In this document: positions 52,322-61,803 of the stretch, piece by piece
Layout: each line of letters opens with the position of its first letter
Numbering within the stretch: the stretch's first letter is position 1
Assembly (NCBI GenBank): GCA_910584875.1
Contig: CAJUDA010000002.1
Span: 16,651 to 80,650 of the forward strand
DNA from: an uncultured Eubacterium sp.
GTDB lineage: Bacteria; Bacillota; Clostridia; Lachnospirales; Lachnospiraceae
Direction of reading: 5' to 3'
DNA: 64,000 bases
The notes under the pieces: model-generated
The model's database searches: none
The model's input: only the letters and a program-made list of their open reading frames with translations
Told to the model about the DNA's origin: nothing
Program-made: the position numbers and the translations under genes

Positions 52322-54625
52322 CTACTCTGCCTCGTCCGGGTCATCTTCCCCGCCAGTATCAGGATCTCCTCCTGTATCCGGGTCCGGTTCAGGATCCACA
52401 GGCGGCTCTGTCGGCACTTCTGTCGCCGGAGCCGGTGTCGTAACCGGTTTCTTCGTGGCAGACGGACGTCTGGTCGCTTTTGGTTCATCGTCTTCATCAA
52501 TATCTACATCGGGATCCTCCTCATCATCAGGATCCTTATCAACGCTGCCGCCACCACCGCTGCCATCATCTCCTTTATTTCCGCTGCCAGAGCCATAGGT
52601 CTTCCTTTGCGATGAAGAGGCTGATTTATCACCGCCCTCAAAGCTGAAATCCTTTTTCTCCAGCCTGGCATGAATAGCATTCATATATGCCTCCCATATC
52701 CGCAGCGGATATGTGGAACCATACAGGTCGTTTACCGTTTTCGGCGAGTCATAGCCAACCCACACTGCTGTCGTATAATAGGGAGTGAAGCCACAGAACC
52801 ATCCGTCTTTTTTGTCATTGGTGGTCCCGGTCTTACCCGCACTGACCATCCCGTTGCTGAGTGAGTGTCCATGCGCCGTACCACGGATCATAACACCCTT
52901 CATGATATCCACCATGGAATTCGCCGCATCCGTCTGATATACTTTCTTCTCCTTTACCTCATCGTCAACAATAACATTTCCATCTGAGTCCAGTATCTTT
53001 ACGATACAGGTTGGTTCTCTATACTTACCGTTATTTTCAAGAGCAGCATAGGCCGATGCCATTTCCAGGGCACTGACACCATAGGTCAGACCGCCGAGCG
53101 AGGATGGCAGATAGTAATCCGATGCTACGATCCGGTTGAAATTCATATCCAGCAAATACTTGAGGCCCACCTCCGGCGTCAGTTTCTGGAATAACTGCCA
53201 CGCCACGGTATTCAGGGACTGCTCTACGGCAAACCGCAGCGATACATAGCCATAATATCTGCCGCTTGAATTTGACGGTCCATCTTTAAACTTATAATCA
53301 TGTACCGTTGTGCTTGCCGTACTCCCCCTCTCCAGTGTAGGCGTGTATACGACCAGAGGTTTTATGGAGCTTCCCGGCTGACGGAAGGACTGATAAGCCC
53401 GGTTCAGCGAGAAGCCTTCCGTCTGCTGGCTCCTGCCGCCGACGATCGCCACTACCCTGCCGGTTTTATTGTCAATGCAGACCGCCGATCCCTGCATTTC
53501 ATACATGCCGTTCGTCCCCTTGCTCTTAAAAGAGGACAGGTTGCTGTTGACGGCAGACTGCAGTTCTTTTTGTTTCTTGAGGTCTATGGAAGTATAAATC
53601 CGGTACCCATTATTTAACAGCATCTTCTGTGCAGTCGCATACTCATCATTATATTCACTGTCATAGATTTCTTCCTCTTCTTTTGTATCAAACTCATTTT
53701 TAAACGTAAATCCATTTACCTTCATCAGGGCACGGGTAGCGCTATACGTAACAAAGGTCTGTATATAGTCCCGTTTCTTTACCTGCTGGATTTTCATCTT
53801 TATTTCTTCATTGTATGCCTCGTCATATTCCACCTGGTTGATCTTGCCGTCGCTGAGCATCTGATCGAGGATACGGTTCTTCCTCTTTACCGTGTTGTCG
53901 AAGTTCTTTTCCGGATCATATGTGGTAGGATTGTTAGGGATCGCACAGAGAAACGCGATCTGTCCCAGCGACAGATCCTGACAGCTCTTGCTGAAATACC
54001 CCTTTGCCGCCGCTTCCAGTCCATAATAGCCATTGGCAAAATAAATCGTATTCAGATAGAATTCCAGGATCTGGTCCTTGGTATATTTTTCCTCCAGTTC
54101 CATGGCGATAAAAATCTCCCGGATCTTTCTCTCATAAGTTTTATCGGTATTCAGGAATACGCCTCTTGCCAGCTGCTGCGTGATAGTAGAAGCTCCCTGT
54201 GTCTTTTCACCATTATTCTTGATCAGCGCCCAGAACGCACGGGCGATTCCCTTAAAGTCAATCCCGTTATGAGAATAAAACTTTTTATCCTCTGTGACGA
54301 TCATCGCTGTCTTGGCATAATCGGGAATGGACTGAATGTCCAGATAATAGGCATCCTTATCCCCCTTCAGCACAGCGATCTGTTTGCCCTTGCTGTTATA
54401 GGCGATCGACGTCTCCGACGTCCGGAACGTTTCTGTGGTCGACGCCTGTACCAGAGCCTTTGCTTCATCCTGCATCGCAAAGACATCTTTTCCATACCTG
54501 AAATAAAGAAACAGACCGCCGATCAGGATCGTCAGCAGCAGCAGCAAAACTATGACTTTTACTACAAGCCAGAATTTTCTGTGTTTTTTATGCTTTTTTA
54601 CTTTTTTTGCCGTATTCTTCGCCAT
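52322..54625 (-). CDS. Class A penicillin-binding protein (PBP1A-like)
   Basis: 767 aa bifunctional wall synthase. Short cytoplasmic tail and membrane anchor (about 18-43), then the GT51 glycosyltransferase (EDKKFYSHNGIDFKGI, QGASTITQQLARGVFL) and the transpeptidase with Ser in SSIK (QPGSSIKP), SLN and KTGTT motifs. C-terminal 80 residues are low complexity, rich in Asp, Gly, Pro and Thr. It polymerises glycan strands and cross-links them outside the membrane. Confidence 0.95.
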   Translation of the reverse strand: MAKNTAKKVKKHKKHRKFWLVVKVIVLLLLLTILIGGLFLYFRYGKDVFAMQDEAKALVQASTTETFRTSETSIAYNSKGKQIAVLKGDKDAYYLDIQSIPDYAKTAMIVTEDKKFYSHNGIDFKGIARAFWALIKNNGEKTQGASTITQQLARGVFLNTDKTYERKIREIFIAMELEEKYTKDQILEFYLNTIYFANGYYGLEAAAKGYFSKSCQDLSLGQIAFLCAIPNNPTTYDPEKNFDNTVKRKNRILDQMLSDGKINQVEYDEAYNEEIKMKIQQVKKRDYIQTFVTYSATRALMKVNGFTFKNEFDTKEEEEIYDSEYNDEYATAQKMLLNNGYRIYTSIDLKKQKELQSAVNSNLSSFKSKGTNGMYEMQGSAVCIDNKTGRVVAIVGGRSQQTEGFSLNRAYQSFRQPGSSIKPLVVYTPTLERGSTASTTVHDYKFKDGPSNSSGRYYGYVSLRFAVEQSLNTVAWQLFQKLTPEVGLKYLLDMNFNRIVASDYYLPSSLGGLTYGVSALEMASAYAALENNGKYREPTCIVKILDSDGNVIVDDEVKEKKVYQTDAANSMVDIMKGVMIRGTAHGHSLSNGMVSAGKTGTTNDKKDGWFCGFTPYYTTAVWVGYDSPKTVNDLYGSTYPLRIWEAYMNAIHARLEKKDFSFEGGDKSASSSQRKTYGSGSGNKGDDGSGGGGSVDKDPDDEEDPDVDIDEDDEPKATRRPSATKKPVTTPAPATEVPTEPPVDPEPDPDTGGDPDTGGEDDPDEAE

Positions 54626-54702
54626 CCTAAACCTCCCTCCGGAATTTACATTTGTATCAAATGTACGCGTTCCACTCCTATTACATAAGTACCATAACTT
54701 AT

Positions 54703-54731
54703 ATTATACCGCATTTCACTTTATGTTGCAA
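54703..54731 (-). promoter_or_regulatory. PBP promoter
   Basis: -35 TTGCAA (54726-54731), 17-bp spacer, -10 TATAAT (54703-54708). The -35 lies inside the last codons of the upstream gene (54716-55915). Confidence 0.65.
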
Positions 54732-55915
54732 AGTATTTCTTCATGCAGGAGGCGCGCCCGCTCTGCCCAGGTATGATGCTTTTTTGCCGTATTGTATGCA
54801 TGCTGGCGGATCATCTCCCACTGCTGTCGATCAGCCAGCAATGTATGGATACGCTCTGTCAGCCGATCCAGTTGATCCAGTTCATAAAAGATAACATCCT
54901 TACCATCCTCCAGTTCTTCCTGCAGATATCTGCTCCAGTCAGTAAAGCAGACAGCACCGTTCAGCATGGAATTAAATACCCTGTCATGAGCCCCGTCCTT
55001 AAACCAGGGCATCACATTCAGTGAGATTCTGGCACGGCTGAGCTCCCGCAGACAGGCTTCTGAATTCACCATGCCACCGGAGACTATATTCTCTGGATGA
55101 AGGCACGGTAAATGTTCCCAGCCGGAGCCAAAACACGTAACACGGATTCCGGCATCTGCCAGATGCCTCACTACCTCTCCCCGGAAATAGTTTCTCACAT
55201 ACAGATCGATCATAATCATATTTGGCATGATCTCACAAATTCCTTCTTCTGTGATATCTTCCACTTCTTCCCAGAGATGCTTCGTAATCCCCTGTGTCAG
55301 ATCCAGATGCGGGTGCGCGATAAAATCATCAATAATACCATGATAAAAGGCGGTGTACTCATCATCAATCCTTGTGATATCCTTTTCAAACCGCTCCGGC
55401 GGTGTATAATTGCCGGTAAATACAACCTCCGTCGTCCTCTCCTCCCAGCCGGGCAGCGTTTTTTCCGTCCACAGCGACGTCCCCGCCAGCGGCAGAAACG
55501 GTCCTCTCCTGATATCCGGAAAAAACCGCTCCAGATATCTCTGATGCTCCCTGTCAATAGAGATCTGTGTGTAATCTGCAGGCAGAAAAGGCAGAAATTT
55601 ATGATAATAAAAAGGATGATCCACTACAATATTGATAAAAGGGATCTCCCGCGCCTCAAAAAAATTGATCCCGTCTGCATCCACCATATAGTCTTCCCCT
55701 TTACAGCCGTCAAAATTAAAGCTGACTGCCGCTGTGACCCGCGGCTGGCAGAATGCCAGAAGACGGGACAGGCTGTCATAGGTGTAGCACTGGTCAAAAT
55801 AGAACACCTCATATCCAAAACCTTCCAGTGCCTTTCCCAGCTGCAGACTGAAAAACCACAGCGTCTCAATGCCGTGGGTAAACAATACGATCTTTCGTAT
55901 CTGTTTTTTTTGCAT
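54716..55915 (-). CDS. DUF3880/CgeB-like glycosyltransferase family protein
   Basis: 399 aa. N-terminal DUF3880-like domain with Rossmann features (KIVLFTHGIETLWFFSLQLGKALEGFGYEVFYFDQ). The C-terminal half resembles CgeB-type glycosyltransferase-1 domains: RISLNVMPWFKDGAHDRVFNSMLNGAVCFTDWSRYLQEE with the conserved Glu/Asp after a short helix. Such proteins glycosylate spore or surface components; the acceptor is unknown. Confidence 0.75.
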   Translation of the reverse strand: MQKKQIRKIVLFTHGIETLWFFSLQLGKALEGFGYEVFYFDQCYTYDSLSRLLAFCQPRVTAAVSFNFDGCKGEDYMVDADGINFFEAREIPFINIVVDHPFYYHKFLPFLPADYTQISIDREHQRYLERFFPDIRRGPFLPLAGTSLWTEKTLPGWEERTTEVVFTGNYTPPERFEKDITRIDDEYTAFYHGIIDDFIAHPHLDLTQGITKHLWEEVEDITEEGICEIMPNMIMIDLYVRNYFRGEVVRHLADAGIRVTCFGSGWEHLPCLHPENIVSGGMVNSEACLRELSRARISLNVMPWFKDGAHDRVFNSMLNGAVCFTDWSRYLQEELEDGKDVIFYELDQLDRLTERIHTLLADRQQWEMIRQHAYNTAKKHHTWAERARLLHEEILCNIK

Positions 55916-55952
55916 ACGATGCCGCCTCCCATCTTCTGTTTCTATATTGTAG

Positions 55953-55983
55953 CAAAAAATGCGCCTGGCACGGGCGCATTTTT
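55953..55983. terminator. Bidirectional terminator
   Basis: AAATGCGCC / GGCGCATTT stem (9 bp) with a 7-base loop, A run on the left and T run on the right; ends the hydrogenase transcript on the minus strand. Confidence 0.75.
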
Positions 55984-55988
55984 ATCTT

Positions 55989-56015
55989 TAACGCAGCGGC
56001 GGGTTTCCGCCGCAT
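55989..56015 (-). other. Second hairpin after the hydrogenase gene
   Basis: GCGGCGG / CCGCCGC with a short loop just before the terminator above. Its start TTAACGCAGCGGCGGG is loosely similar to the dispersed palindrome. Confidence 0.35.
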
Positions 56016-56027
56016 CTCTGAGTCACA

Positions 56028-57527
56028 TCACGGCAGCTCGATCTGCGAATATTCTTTCGGCGGCAATGCCGTGGTAGAATCCTTCACAAATTTTTTCACC
56101 GCCTGCGCCGCTTTCGGAATCGCTATATTGGTTCCGACACCTGCCACACAGCCTCCCGGACAGCCCATACCCTCGATCATACAGCCATCCTTTTTGCCTG
56201 CCTTGGCAAGAAGAAGCATCTTCTGACAGTCCGCCAGACCCTCCGCATGCTCGATCAGCACTTCTGTCCCCGGATAATATTCGTTGATGCAGTTCTCGAT
56301 CGCACTGGCAACGCCTCCGGCAACAGCATAACCCCGTCCTGTACCGGTCGCATCGTGGATCGGCTCCTCACACTCATAGGTCTCCATATCGATCCCCTTC
56401 GCCGCAAAGATCGCATCCAGCTCCTCAAATGTGATGACAAAATCCACATCGCTCCGCACCGTAGTACGGGAAGCCTCCAGCTTCTTTGCCGCACACGGTC
56501 CGACAAACACGATCTTGCAGTCCGGGTGACGTCTCTTGATCGTACGCGCTGTCGCCACCATAGGAGTCAGCGCACTGGATACGGTCTCCGCCATATCTGT
56601 CAGGGTACGTTTTGCCAGCACAGACCATGCCGGACAGCAGGAAGTCAGCAAAAACGGCAGTTTGCCAGTCTTAACCTCATGCACATAGTGACGTGCCTCT
56701 GTAATGGCTCCAATATCAGCGCCCAGCGCCACCTCATACACATCCGCAAAACCGATCTCTTTCAAAGCCGCTTTGATCTTCCACAGACGGACGTCGTCAC
56801 CAAACTGGCCGATCACAGCGGGAGCAAGCTCTGCAATGACCGGACCTTTTTTCATCGCCTGGATCAACTGGAAGATCTGTGATTTGTCTGCAATGGCGCC
56901 AAACGGACAGCTTGCCATACACTGACCGCATTTCACACATTTGTCGTTGTCAATCGTTGCCCTGCCCCGCTTATCCGAACTGATGGCATTGATCCCACAT
57001 GCGGCAGAACACGGACGTACTTTCCTGGCGATGGCGTCATAAGGACAGATTGCCTTACATTTTCCACACTTGATACATTTTTCCTTATCAATATGGGATT
57101 TCCCATTCACGATAGAGATCGCTCCTTTCGGGCAGACCTCCACACAAGGGTGGGCAACGCAGCCACGGCACTGGTCCGTTACTTCATATACATTATCTTC
57201 ACACATATCACATGCCGACGGGATCACCTGCATCAGCGGCGGCTCATAATACTTTTCTGCCACATTACTCGCATCCAGTCCACTGGTTACATGGACGGGC
57301 TCATCGTCCGGGCGCAGCGACAGTCCAAGTGCCAGACGCACACGCTCCGAACAGATCGCGCGCTCCCGGTAAATGCTCTCCCGGTACAGCGGGGCATCGC
57401 CCGGTGTGATCTTATAAGGGATCGCCTCGATATCATCATTTATATTGGATGAATCAAAAGCTACCTTGGCAACCTCTGTAAAAACCTGCTTGCGCAGTTC
57501 CTTGATCGGGGTATTGATTCCTCTCAT
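56028..57527 (-). CDS. Monomeric [FeFe] hydrogenase, group B
   Basis: 499 aa from ATG 57527 (AAGGAG upstream; earlier starts lack it). Reduces protons with ferredoxin electrons. N-terminal half has Fe-S motifs (CDMCEDNVYEVTDQCRGC; CIKCGKCKAICP; CVKCGQCMASCP). H-cluster motifs: L1 TSCCPAW (295-301), L2 PCAAKK (344-349), L3 EGMGCPGGC (452-460). The L2 PCAAKK and short L3 GVG form place it in the group B/B1 type common in gut clostridia rather than classic group A. No NADH-binding subunits adjacent. Confidence 0.93.
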   Translation of the reverse strand: MRGINTPIKELRKQVFTEVAKVAFDSSNINDDIEAIPYKITPGDAPLYRESIYRERAICSERVRLALGLSLRPDDEPVHVTSGLDASNVAEKYYEPPLMQVIPSACDMCEDNVYEVTDQCRGCVAHPCVEVCPKGAISIVNGKSHIDKEKCIKCGKCKAICPYDAIARKVRPCSAACGINAISSDKRGRATIDNDKCVKCGQCMASCPFGAIADKSQIFQLIQAMKKGPVIAELAPAVIGQFGDDVRLWKIKAALKEIGFADVYEVALGADIGAITEARHYVHEVKTGKLPFLLTSCCPAWSVLAKRTLTDMAETVSSALTPMVATARTIKRRHPDCKIVFVGPCAAKKLEASRTTVRSDVDFVITFEELDAIFAAKGIDMETYECEEPIHDATGTGRGYAVAGGVASAIENCINEYYPGTEVLIEHAEGLADCQKMLLLAKAGKKDGCMIEGMGCPGGCVAGVGTNIAIPKAAQAVKKFVKDSTTALPPKEYSQIELP

Positions 57528-57561
57528 ATCAATTCTCCTTCCTTTCTGCCTGAACTTCCTC

Positions 57562-59079
57562 TCAGTCTTCTTCCTCATCCGGCAGGGCAAGCTTCTGCTC
57601 TACCGTCACCTTTGTATCCAGACAGGTAAATATATCTTCTACTCTTTCTTTGCTGAGTTTTGGCGTCAGCAGACTGACAACCGGCACGACCACCAGCCCG
57701 GCGATCATAGCGATGGCTCCTGCATTGATCGGTGACGCGATATATTTCAAAAACATATTCGATACCGTGATCCCCACGCCACAGATAAAGCTCGCCCATA
57801 CGGCCGCTCTCGTAACGCCCTTCCAGTAGAGTCCGTAAAGGAACGGTGCGAGAAATGCTCCCGCCAGCGCCCCCCAGGAGATACCCATAAGCTGTGCGAT
57901 AAATGCCGGGGGATCCAGGGCGATCACAACAGACAGGAGGATAAAGAATGCCAGAAGCACCCTCATCCAGACAAGCTGTTTCTTCTCATCCATATCTTTG
58001 ACAAACAATGGTTTGATAAAATCCAGGGTCAGCGTAGAACTTGATGTCAGCACCAGACTGGACAGCGTAGACATCGACGCCGACAGCACCAGTACGATGA
58101 CAATGCCGATCAGTATATCCGGCAGCGACGAGAGCATCAGGGGAATGATCGTATCATAGGCAACTTTTCCATCCGCCGCCGGAGTAACCCCTGAAATCTG
58201 GCTGAACCCGCCAAGGAAATAACATCCTCCCGATACGACAACAGCAAAAAGCGTCGATATGATCGTGCCCGTATGCACAGCCCTTTCATCCTTGATCGCA
58301 TAAAACTTCTGGATCATCTGCGGCAGCCCCCAGGTTCCCAGGGAAGTGAGGATCACGACTCCCAGCAGATTCAGGGGATCCGGGCCAAAAAACGATGTGT
58401 ACGCCCCCGGCATCACTTCACTCGGCACTGCTGCCAGTTCCTTCACAGCCGACATAAATCCGCCATGGCCGTTCAGTACCGCTGCGATCACCGCTACAAT
58501 ACCAAAGAGCATGATGATCCCCTGCACGAGATCATTGAGCGCTGTCGCCATATAACCGCCGATGATCACATAAACTCCGGTCAGAACCGCCATCACAATG
58601 ACACACAGGCGGTAATCAATATCAAACGCCATACCAAACAGGTTGGACAGTCCATTGTAAACAGAAGCTGTGTATGGGATCAGAAAGATAAATGCGATCA
58701 TGGACGCCACTACCCGCAAGCTTTTGCTGTCATATCTCTTGGCAAAAAAATCCGGCATGGTCATGGATTTCAGATGCTTCGTCATAATACGGGTCCTGCG
58801 CCCCAGCACGACCCAGGCAAGCAGGGAGCCGAGCAGCGCATTGCCGATCCCGATCCATGTGGACGCCATCCCGTACTTGTATCCAAACTGACCGGCATAC
58901 CCGACAAACACGACTGCCGAAAAATACGATGTTCCATAAGCAAATGCGGTAAGCCACGGTCCGACCGACCTGCCTCCCAGCACAAACCCATTCACATTTG
59001 TTGCATGTTTTCTGGCATATATCCCGATGCCGATCATGACAGCAAAAAAAATAACCAGCAGTAACACCTTCGCTACCAT
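57562..59079 (-). CDS. Sodium:solute symporter
   Basis: 505 aa with about 13 membrane segments, SSS family (PutP/PanF type). N-terminal GGRSVGPWLTAFAYGTSYFSAVVFVGYAGQFGYKYG and NDLVQGIIM are family motifs. Imports a small organic solute with Na+; solute identity unknown. AAAGGGAGG precedes the start. 45 bp after trmL; hydrogenase is 34 bp downstream. Confidence 0.88.
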   Translation of the reverse strand: MVAKVLLLVIFFAVMIGIGIYARKHATNVNGFVLGGRSVGPWLTAFAYGTSYFSAVVFVGYAGQFGYKYGMASTWIGIGNALLGSLLAWVVLGRRTRIMTKHLKSMTMPDFFAKRYDSKSLRVVASMIAFIFLIPYTASVYNGLSNLFGMAFDIDYRLCVIVMAVLTGVYVIIGGYMATALNDLVQGIIMLFGIVAVIAAVLNGHGGFMSAVKELAAVPSEVMPGAYTSFFGPDPLNLLGVVILTSLGTWGLPQMIQKFYAIKDERAVHTGTIISTLFAVVVSGGCYFLGGFSQISGVTPAADGKVAYDTIIPLMLSSLPDILIGIVIVLVLSASMSTLSSLVLTSSSTLTLDFIKPLFVKDMDEKKQLVWMRVLLAFFILLSVVIALDPPAFIAQLMGISWGALAGAFLAPFLYGLYWKGVTRAAVWASFICGVGITVSNMFLKYIASPINAGAIAMIAGLVVVPVVSLLTPKLSKERVEDIFTCLDTKVTVEQKLALPDEEED

Positions 59080-59107
59080 TTGTATTTCCTCCCTTTCAGT
59101 TTTTGTA

Positions 59108-59126
59108 AATTGGTGCCGTTGAGCTA
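59108..59126. repeat. Half copy of the dispersed palindrome
   Basis: AATTGGTGCCGTTGAGCTA, covering the trmL stop codon on the minus strand; right arm of the element at 29549-29586. Confidence 0.5.
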
Positions 59127-59630
59127 TAATGAACCATCTTTCCAGTGGTGATGATGCAGATGTCCTGTCCTGCTCAGATTTTCAAACCCATGCTGGCGCA
59201 GTGCCTCATACAGCACGACTGCCACAGAGTTGCTAAGATTTAAAGAACGGATATCACCAAACATGGGAATCCGCACAGTCGTCTCTTCATGATCCACCAG
59301 AAGCTCTTCTGGTATACCGGCGCTCTCTTTGCCAAACATTATGTAGCAGTCATCCTCATAGGATACATCACTGTACACCTGTCTCGCCTTCGTCGTCGCC
59401 ATATAAATCTTTGCGCCGGGATTCTTTGCAAGAAAATCAGGATAGCTGTCATACAGACTATAATCCAGCTTATCCCAGTAGTCCAGCCCCGCCCTGCGCA
59501 CCTGTTTTTCATTGATCTGAAAACCCATGGGGCCGATCAGGTGCAGCCTTGCCCCCGCCGCCACACAAGTTCTCCCTATATTTCCAGTGTTTGCCGGAAT
59601 CTCCGGCTCCAGCAGTACAATATGTATCAA
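59124..59630 (-). CDS. trmL: tRNA (cytidine(34)-2'-O)-methyltransferase
   Basis: 168 aa SPOUT methyltransferase. N-terminal LLEPEIPANTGNIGRTC, conserved GFQINEKQVRRAGLDYW, and the knot region FGKESAGIP and IPMFGDIRSLNLSNSVAVVLYE. Methylates the wobble cytidine/uridine ribose of tRNA-Leu. 6 bp after cheX. Confidence 0.95.
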   Translation of the reverse strand: MIHIVLLEPEIPANTGNIGRTCVAAGARLHLIGPMGFQINEKQVRRAGLDYWDKLDYSLYDSYPDFLAKNPGAKIYMATTKARQVYSDVSYEDDCYIMFGKESAGIPEELLVDHEETTVRIPMFGDIRSLNLSNSVAVVLYEALRQHGFENLSRTGHLHHHHWKDGSL

Positions 59631-59636
59631 AGTATC

Positions 59637-60107
59637 TCAGACCTCCTGACGCAATGCCAGAAACATCTCAAACTGTCCGCCCGGGAATGTCATTGGTACA
59701 CATAAATATTTGGCATAGCTGCTGATAAAGCTTACCTGTCCATGCGACAATGACGGCGGCGTTATATCGATCCCTACCCCGTTTGACGAAAACACGGTCG
59801 CTGCATTTCCCATGATCATATTACCCAGCTCACTCAGTGCACTTGCCGCAAACTCATCGATCTCTTTCACTTCCGTCATGCACATCTTGGAGGCAACACT
59901 GCAGGCATTTTCCTTTGACATGGCAATCAGAACCTGTCCCTGCATCTCACCTGTGACACCGATTATGATCACCCATGTATCCGGGCCAAAGGATGCCTCT
60001 TTCAACATTGGCTTCTGGACCGCAACCTCTATAAAACACATATCCTGCAGTACCTTTCTGGCAGCCATAAGAAACGGATTAATGTGTTGGGCATTTAATG
60101 TCGCCAT
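59637..60107 (-). CDS. cheX: CheX-type chemotaxis phosphatase
   Basis: 156 aa. Conserved core LSELGNMIMGNAA with Glu93 and Asn96, the residues that hydrolyse CheY-phosphate. Second motif around IDITPPSLSHG. No other chemotaxis gene is in the window, so it may serve a non-motility response regulator. Promoter overlaps the end of the aminotransferase gene. Confidence 0.85.
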   Translation of the reverse strand: MATLNAQHINPFLMAARKVLQDMCFIEVAVQKPMLKEASFGPDTWVIIIGVTGEMQGQVLIAMSKENACSVASKMCMTEVKEIDEFAASALSELGNMIMGNAATVFSSNGVGIDITPPSLSHGQVSFISSYAKYLCVPMTFPGGQFEMFLALRQEV

Positions 60108-60129
60108 GCTTTTCTCTCCTTTACACCAT

Positions 60130-60157
60130 AGTATACCTAACTATACCATATTTACAA
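60130..60157 (-). promoter_or_regulatory. cheX-trmL promoter
   Basis: -35 TTGTAA (60152-60157), 16-bp spacer, -10 TATACT (60130-60135). The -35 includes the stop codon of the aminotransferase. Confidence 0.55.
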
Positions 60158-61309
60158 AAGGGTGTCTATAAAATTCTGTATCTTTCCCAATGCCAATTTC
60201 AGGTTTTCTATGGAATACGCATAAGAGATCCTCAGATATCCTTCCCCGCATTCGCCAAAGGCAGAACCCGGGACTACGGCAACCCTTTCCTGACGGAGAA
60301 GACTGGTCGCAAATTCTTCCGAGGTCATGCCAAAGCGATGGATCCCGGGGAATACATAAAATGCCCCCATCGGTTCAAAACAGGGGATACCCATATCATT
60401 CAGTTCCTTTACCAGGAACCGCCGTCTCTCATCATAGCTCTCTCTCATGCATGCCACGTCTTCATCCCCGTGCCGCAGCGCCTCGATCGCCGCATACTGA
60501 CTCGTAGTAGGGGCGCACATAATGACATACTGGTGCACTTTGATCATCTGCTGGATGATCTCTTCCGGTCCCGCTGCATAGCCAAGACGCCATCCCGTCA
60601 TGGCATAGGATTTGGAAAACCCGTTGATCACCACCGTGCGCTCTGCCATCCCCGGCAGGGATGCGATCGATACATGATCTCCCTGATAGCTCAGTTCTGA
60701 ATAAATCTCATCCGATACAACAAAGAGATCCCTCTCCCGGATGATCGTTGCAATATCCCGCAGTTCCTCTCCCGTCATGATCGCACCGGTCGGATTATTG
60801 GGAAAAGGAAGGACTACGATCTTGGTCTTATCCGTCAGTACCGACATCAGCTTTTCTTTTGTCAGTTTAAACTCATCTTTTTCCTCCAGGGCAAGCCGCA
60901 CCGGACTGCCTCCCGCCATCTTCACACAGGGAAAATAGGAGACAAAACAGGGCTCCGGGATAATGACCTCATCGCCCGGATCCAGCATGGCGCGGAACGC
61001 AATATCAATGGCTTCACTTCCGCCCACAGTGACAAGAACCTCATTCTCTGTATAGGGAAGCTGAAACCTGCGTTTCAGATAACGGCTGATCTCTCTTTTC
61101 AGCTCGGCAAGTCCTGCATTGGATGTATAAAAAGTCCGTCCCTGTTCCAGTGAATAGATCCCCTCTTCCCGGATATGCCAGGGAGTGTCAAAATCCGGCT
61201 CTCCGACTCCCAGGGATATCACATCATCCATCGTATTTGCCACGTCAAAAAAACGACGGATCCCGGAAGGCGCCAGCTCCTGGACGGTCTTTGATAATGG
61301 ATTTCTCAT
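60152..61309 (-). CDS. PLP-dependent aminotransferase, class I (aspartate/aromatic type)
   Basis: 385 aa. Fold-type I: N-terminal VISLGVGEPDFDTP, the cofactor Asp/Tyr region (PNNPTGAIM, VSDEIYSEL), PLP Lys in NGFSKSYAMTGWRLG, and Arg in AYLRISYA-type stretch near the C-terminus (GYLRISYAYSIEN). Could be aspartate transaminase or a broad aromatic/branched one (PatA-like). Coupled by 4 bp to an Lrp/AsnC regulator. Confidence 0.9.
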   Translation of the reverse strand: MRNPLSKTVQELAPSGIRRFFDVANTMDDVISLGVGEPDFDTPWHIREEGIYSLEQGRTFYTSNAGLAELKREISRYLKRRFQLPYTENEVLVTVGGSEAIDIAFRAMLDPGDEVIIPEPCFVSYFPCVKMAGGSPVRLALEEKDEFKLTKEKLMSVLTDKTKIVVLPFPNNPTGAIMTGEELRDIATIIRERDLFVVSDEIYSELSYQGDHVSIASLPGMAERTVVINGFSKSYAMTGWRLGYAAGPEEIIQQMIKVHQYVIMCAPTTSQYAAIEALRHGDEDVACMRESYDERRRFLVKELNDMGIPCFEPMGAFYVFPGIHRFGMTSEEFATSLLRQERVAVVPGSAFGECGEGYLRISYAYSIENLKLALGKIQNFIDTLL

Positions 61310-61797
61310 GGTGTGATCAACTGCCTTTCATCTCTCGTCTTCCTCTGTCCGAGAGAAAGACCGTATTCTTTATATTTTTTCAACACAAAATGTGTCGCCG
61401 TACTCTCTATGTCATCCATGGGCGCCAGCTTCGTCGCCACAAAACGCGCCACCTCTTTCATCGATCTGCCGTGAACGATCACCGTGAGGTCAAAGCCCCC
61501 GCCGCTCATCAAATACAGACTCTCCACTTCATCAAACTGATAGATCCGCTCTGCCGCCCGGTCAAAGCCCCTGCCGCGTTCCGGCGTCACCTTCAGCTCA
61601 ATCAGCGCTGTCACACGCTCCGCATCGATCCGGTCCCAGTTGATCAGTGTCGGATAACCGCAGATCACACCGTCCTTCTCCATCTGGGCGACTGCTTCAC
61701 GGATCTCCTCAGGAGACGCTGACAGCATCGCCGCCAGATCCTCTGTGGATATTCTGGAATTTCTGGCAATATTTCTCAGGATTTTTTCTTGCAACAT
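61306..61797 (-). CDS. Lrp/AsnC family transcriptional regulator
   Basis: 163 aa. N-terminal winged helix (ISTEDLAAMLSASPEEIREAVAQMEKDGVICGY) and C-terminal RAM domain with the amino-acid pocket (GGGFDLTVIVHGRSMKEV). It probably controls the overlapping aminotransferase in response to an amino acid. Confidence 0.92.
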   Translation of the reverse strand: MLQEKILRNIARNSRISTEDLAAMLSASPEEIREAVAQMEKDGVICGYPTLINWDRIDAERVTALIELKVTPERGRGFDRAAERIYQFDEVESLYLMSGGGFDLTVIVHGRSMKEVARFVATKLAPMDDIESTATHFVLKKYKEYGLSLGQRKTRDERQLITP

Positions 61798-61803
61798 ATG
61801 TTT

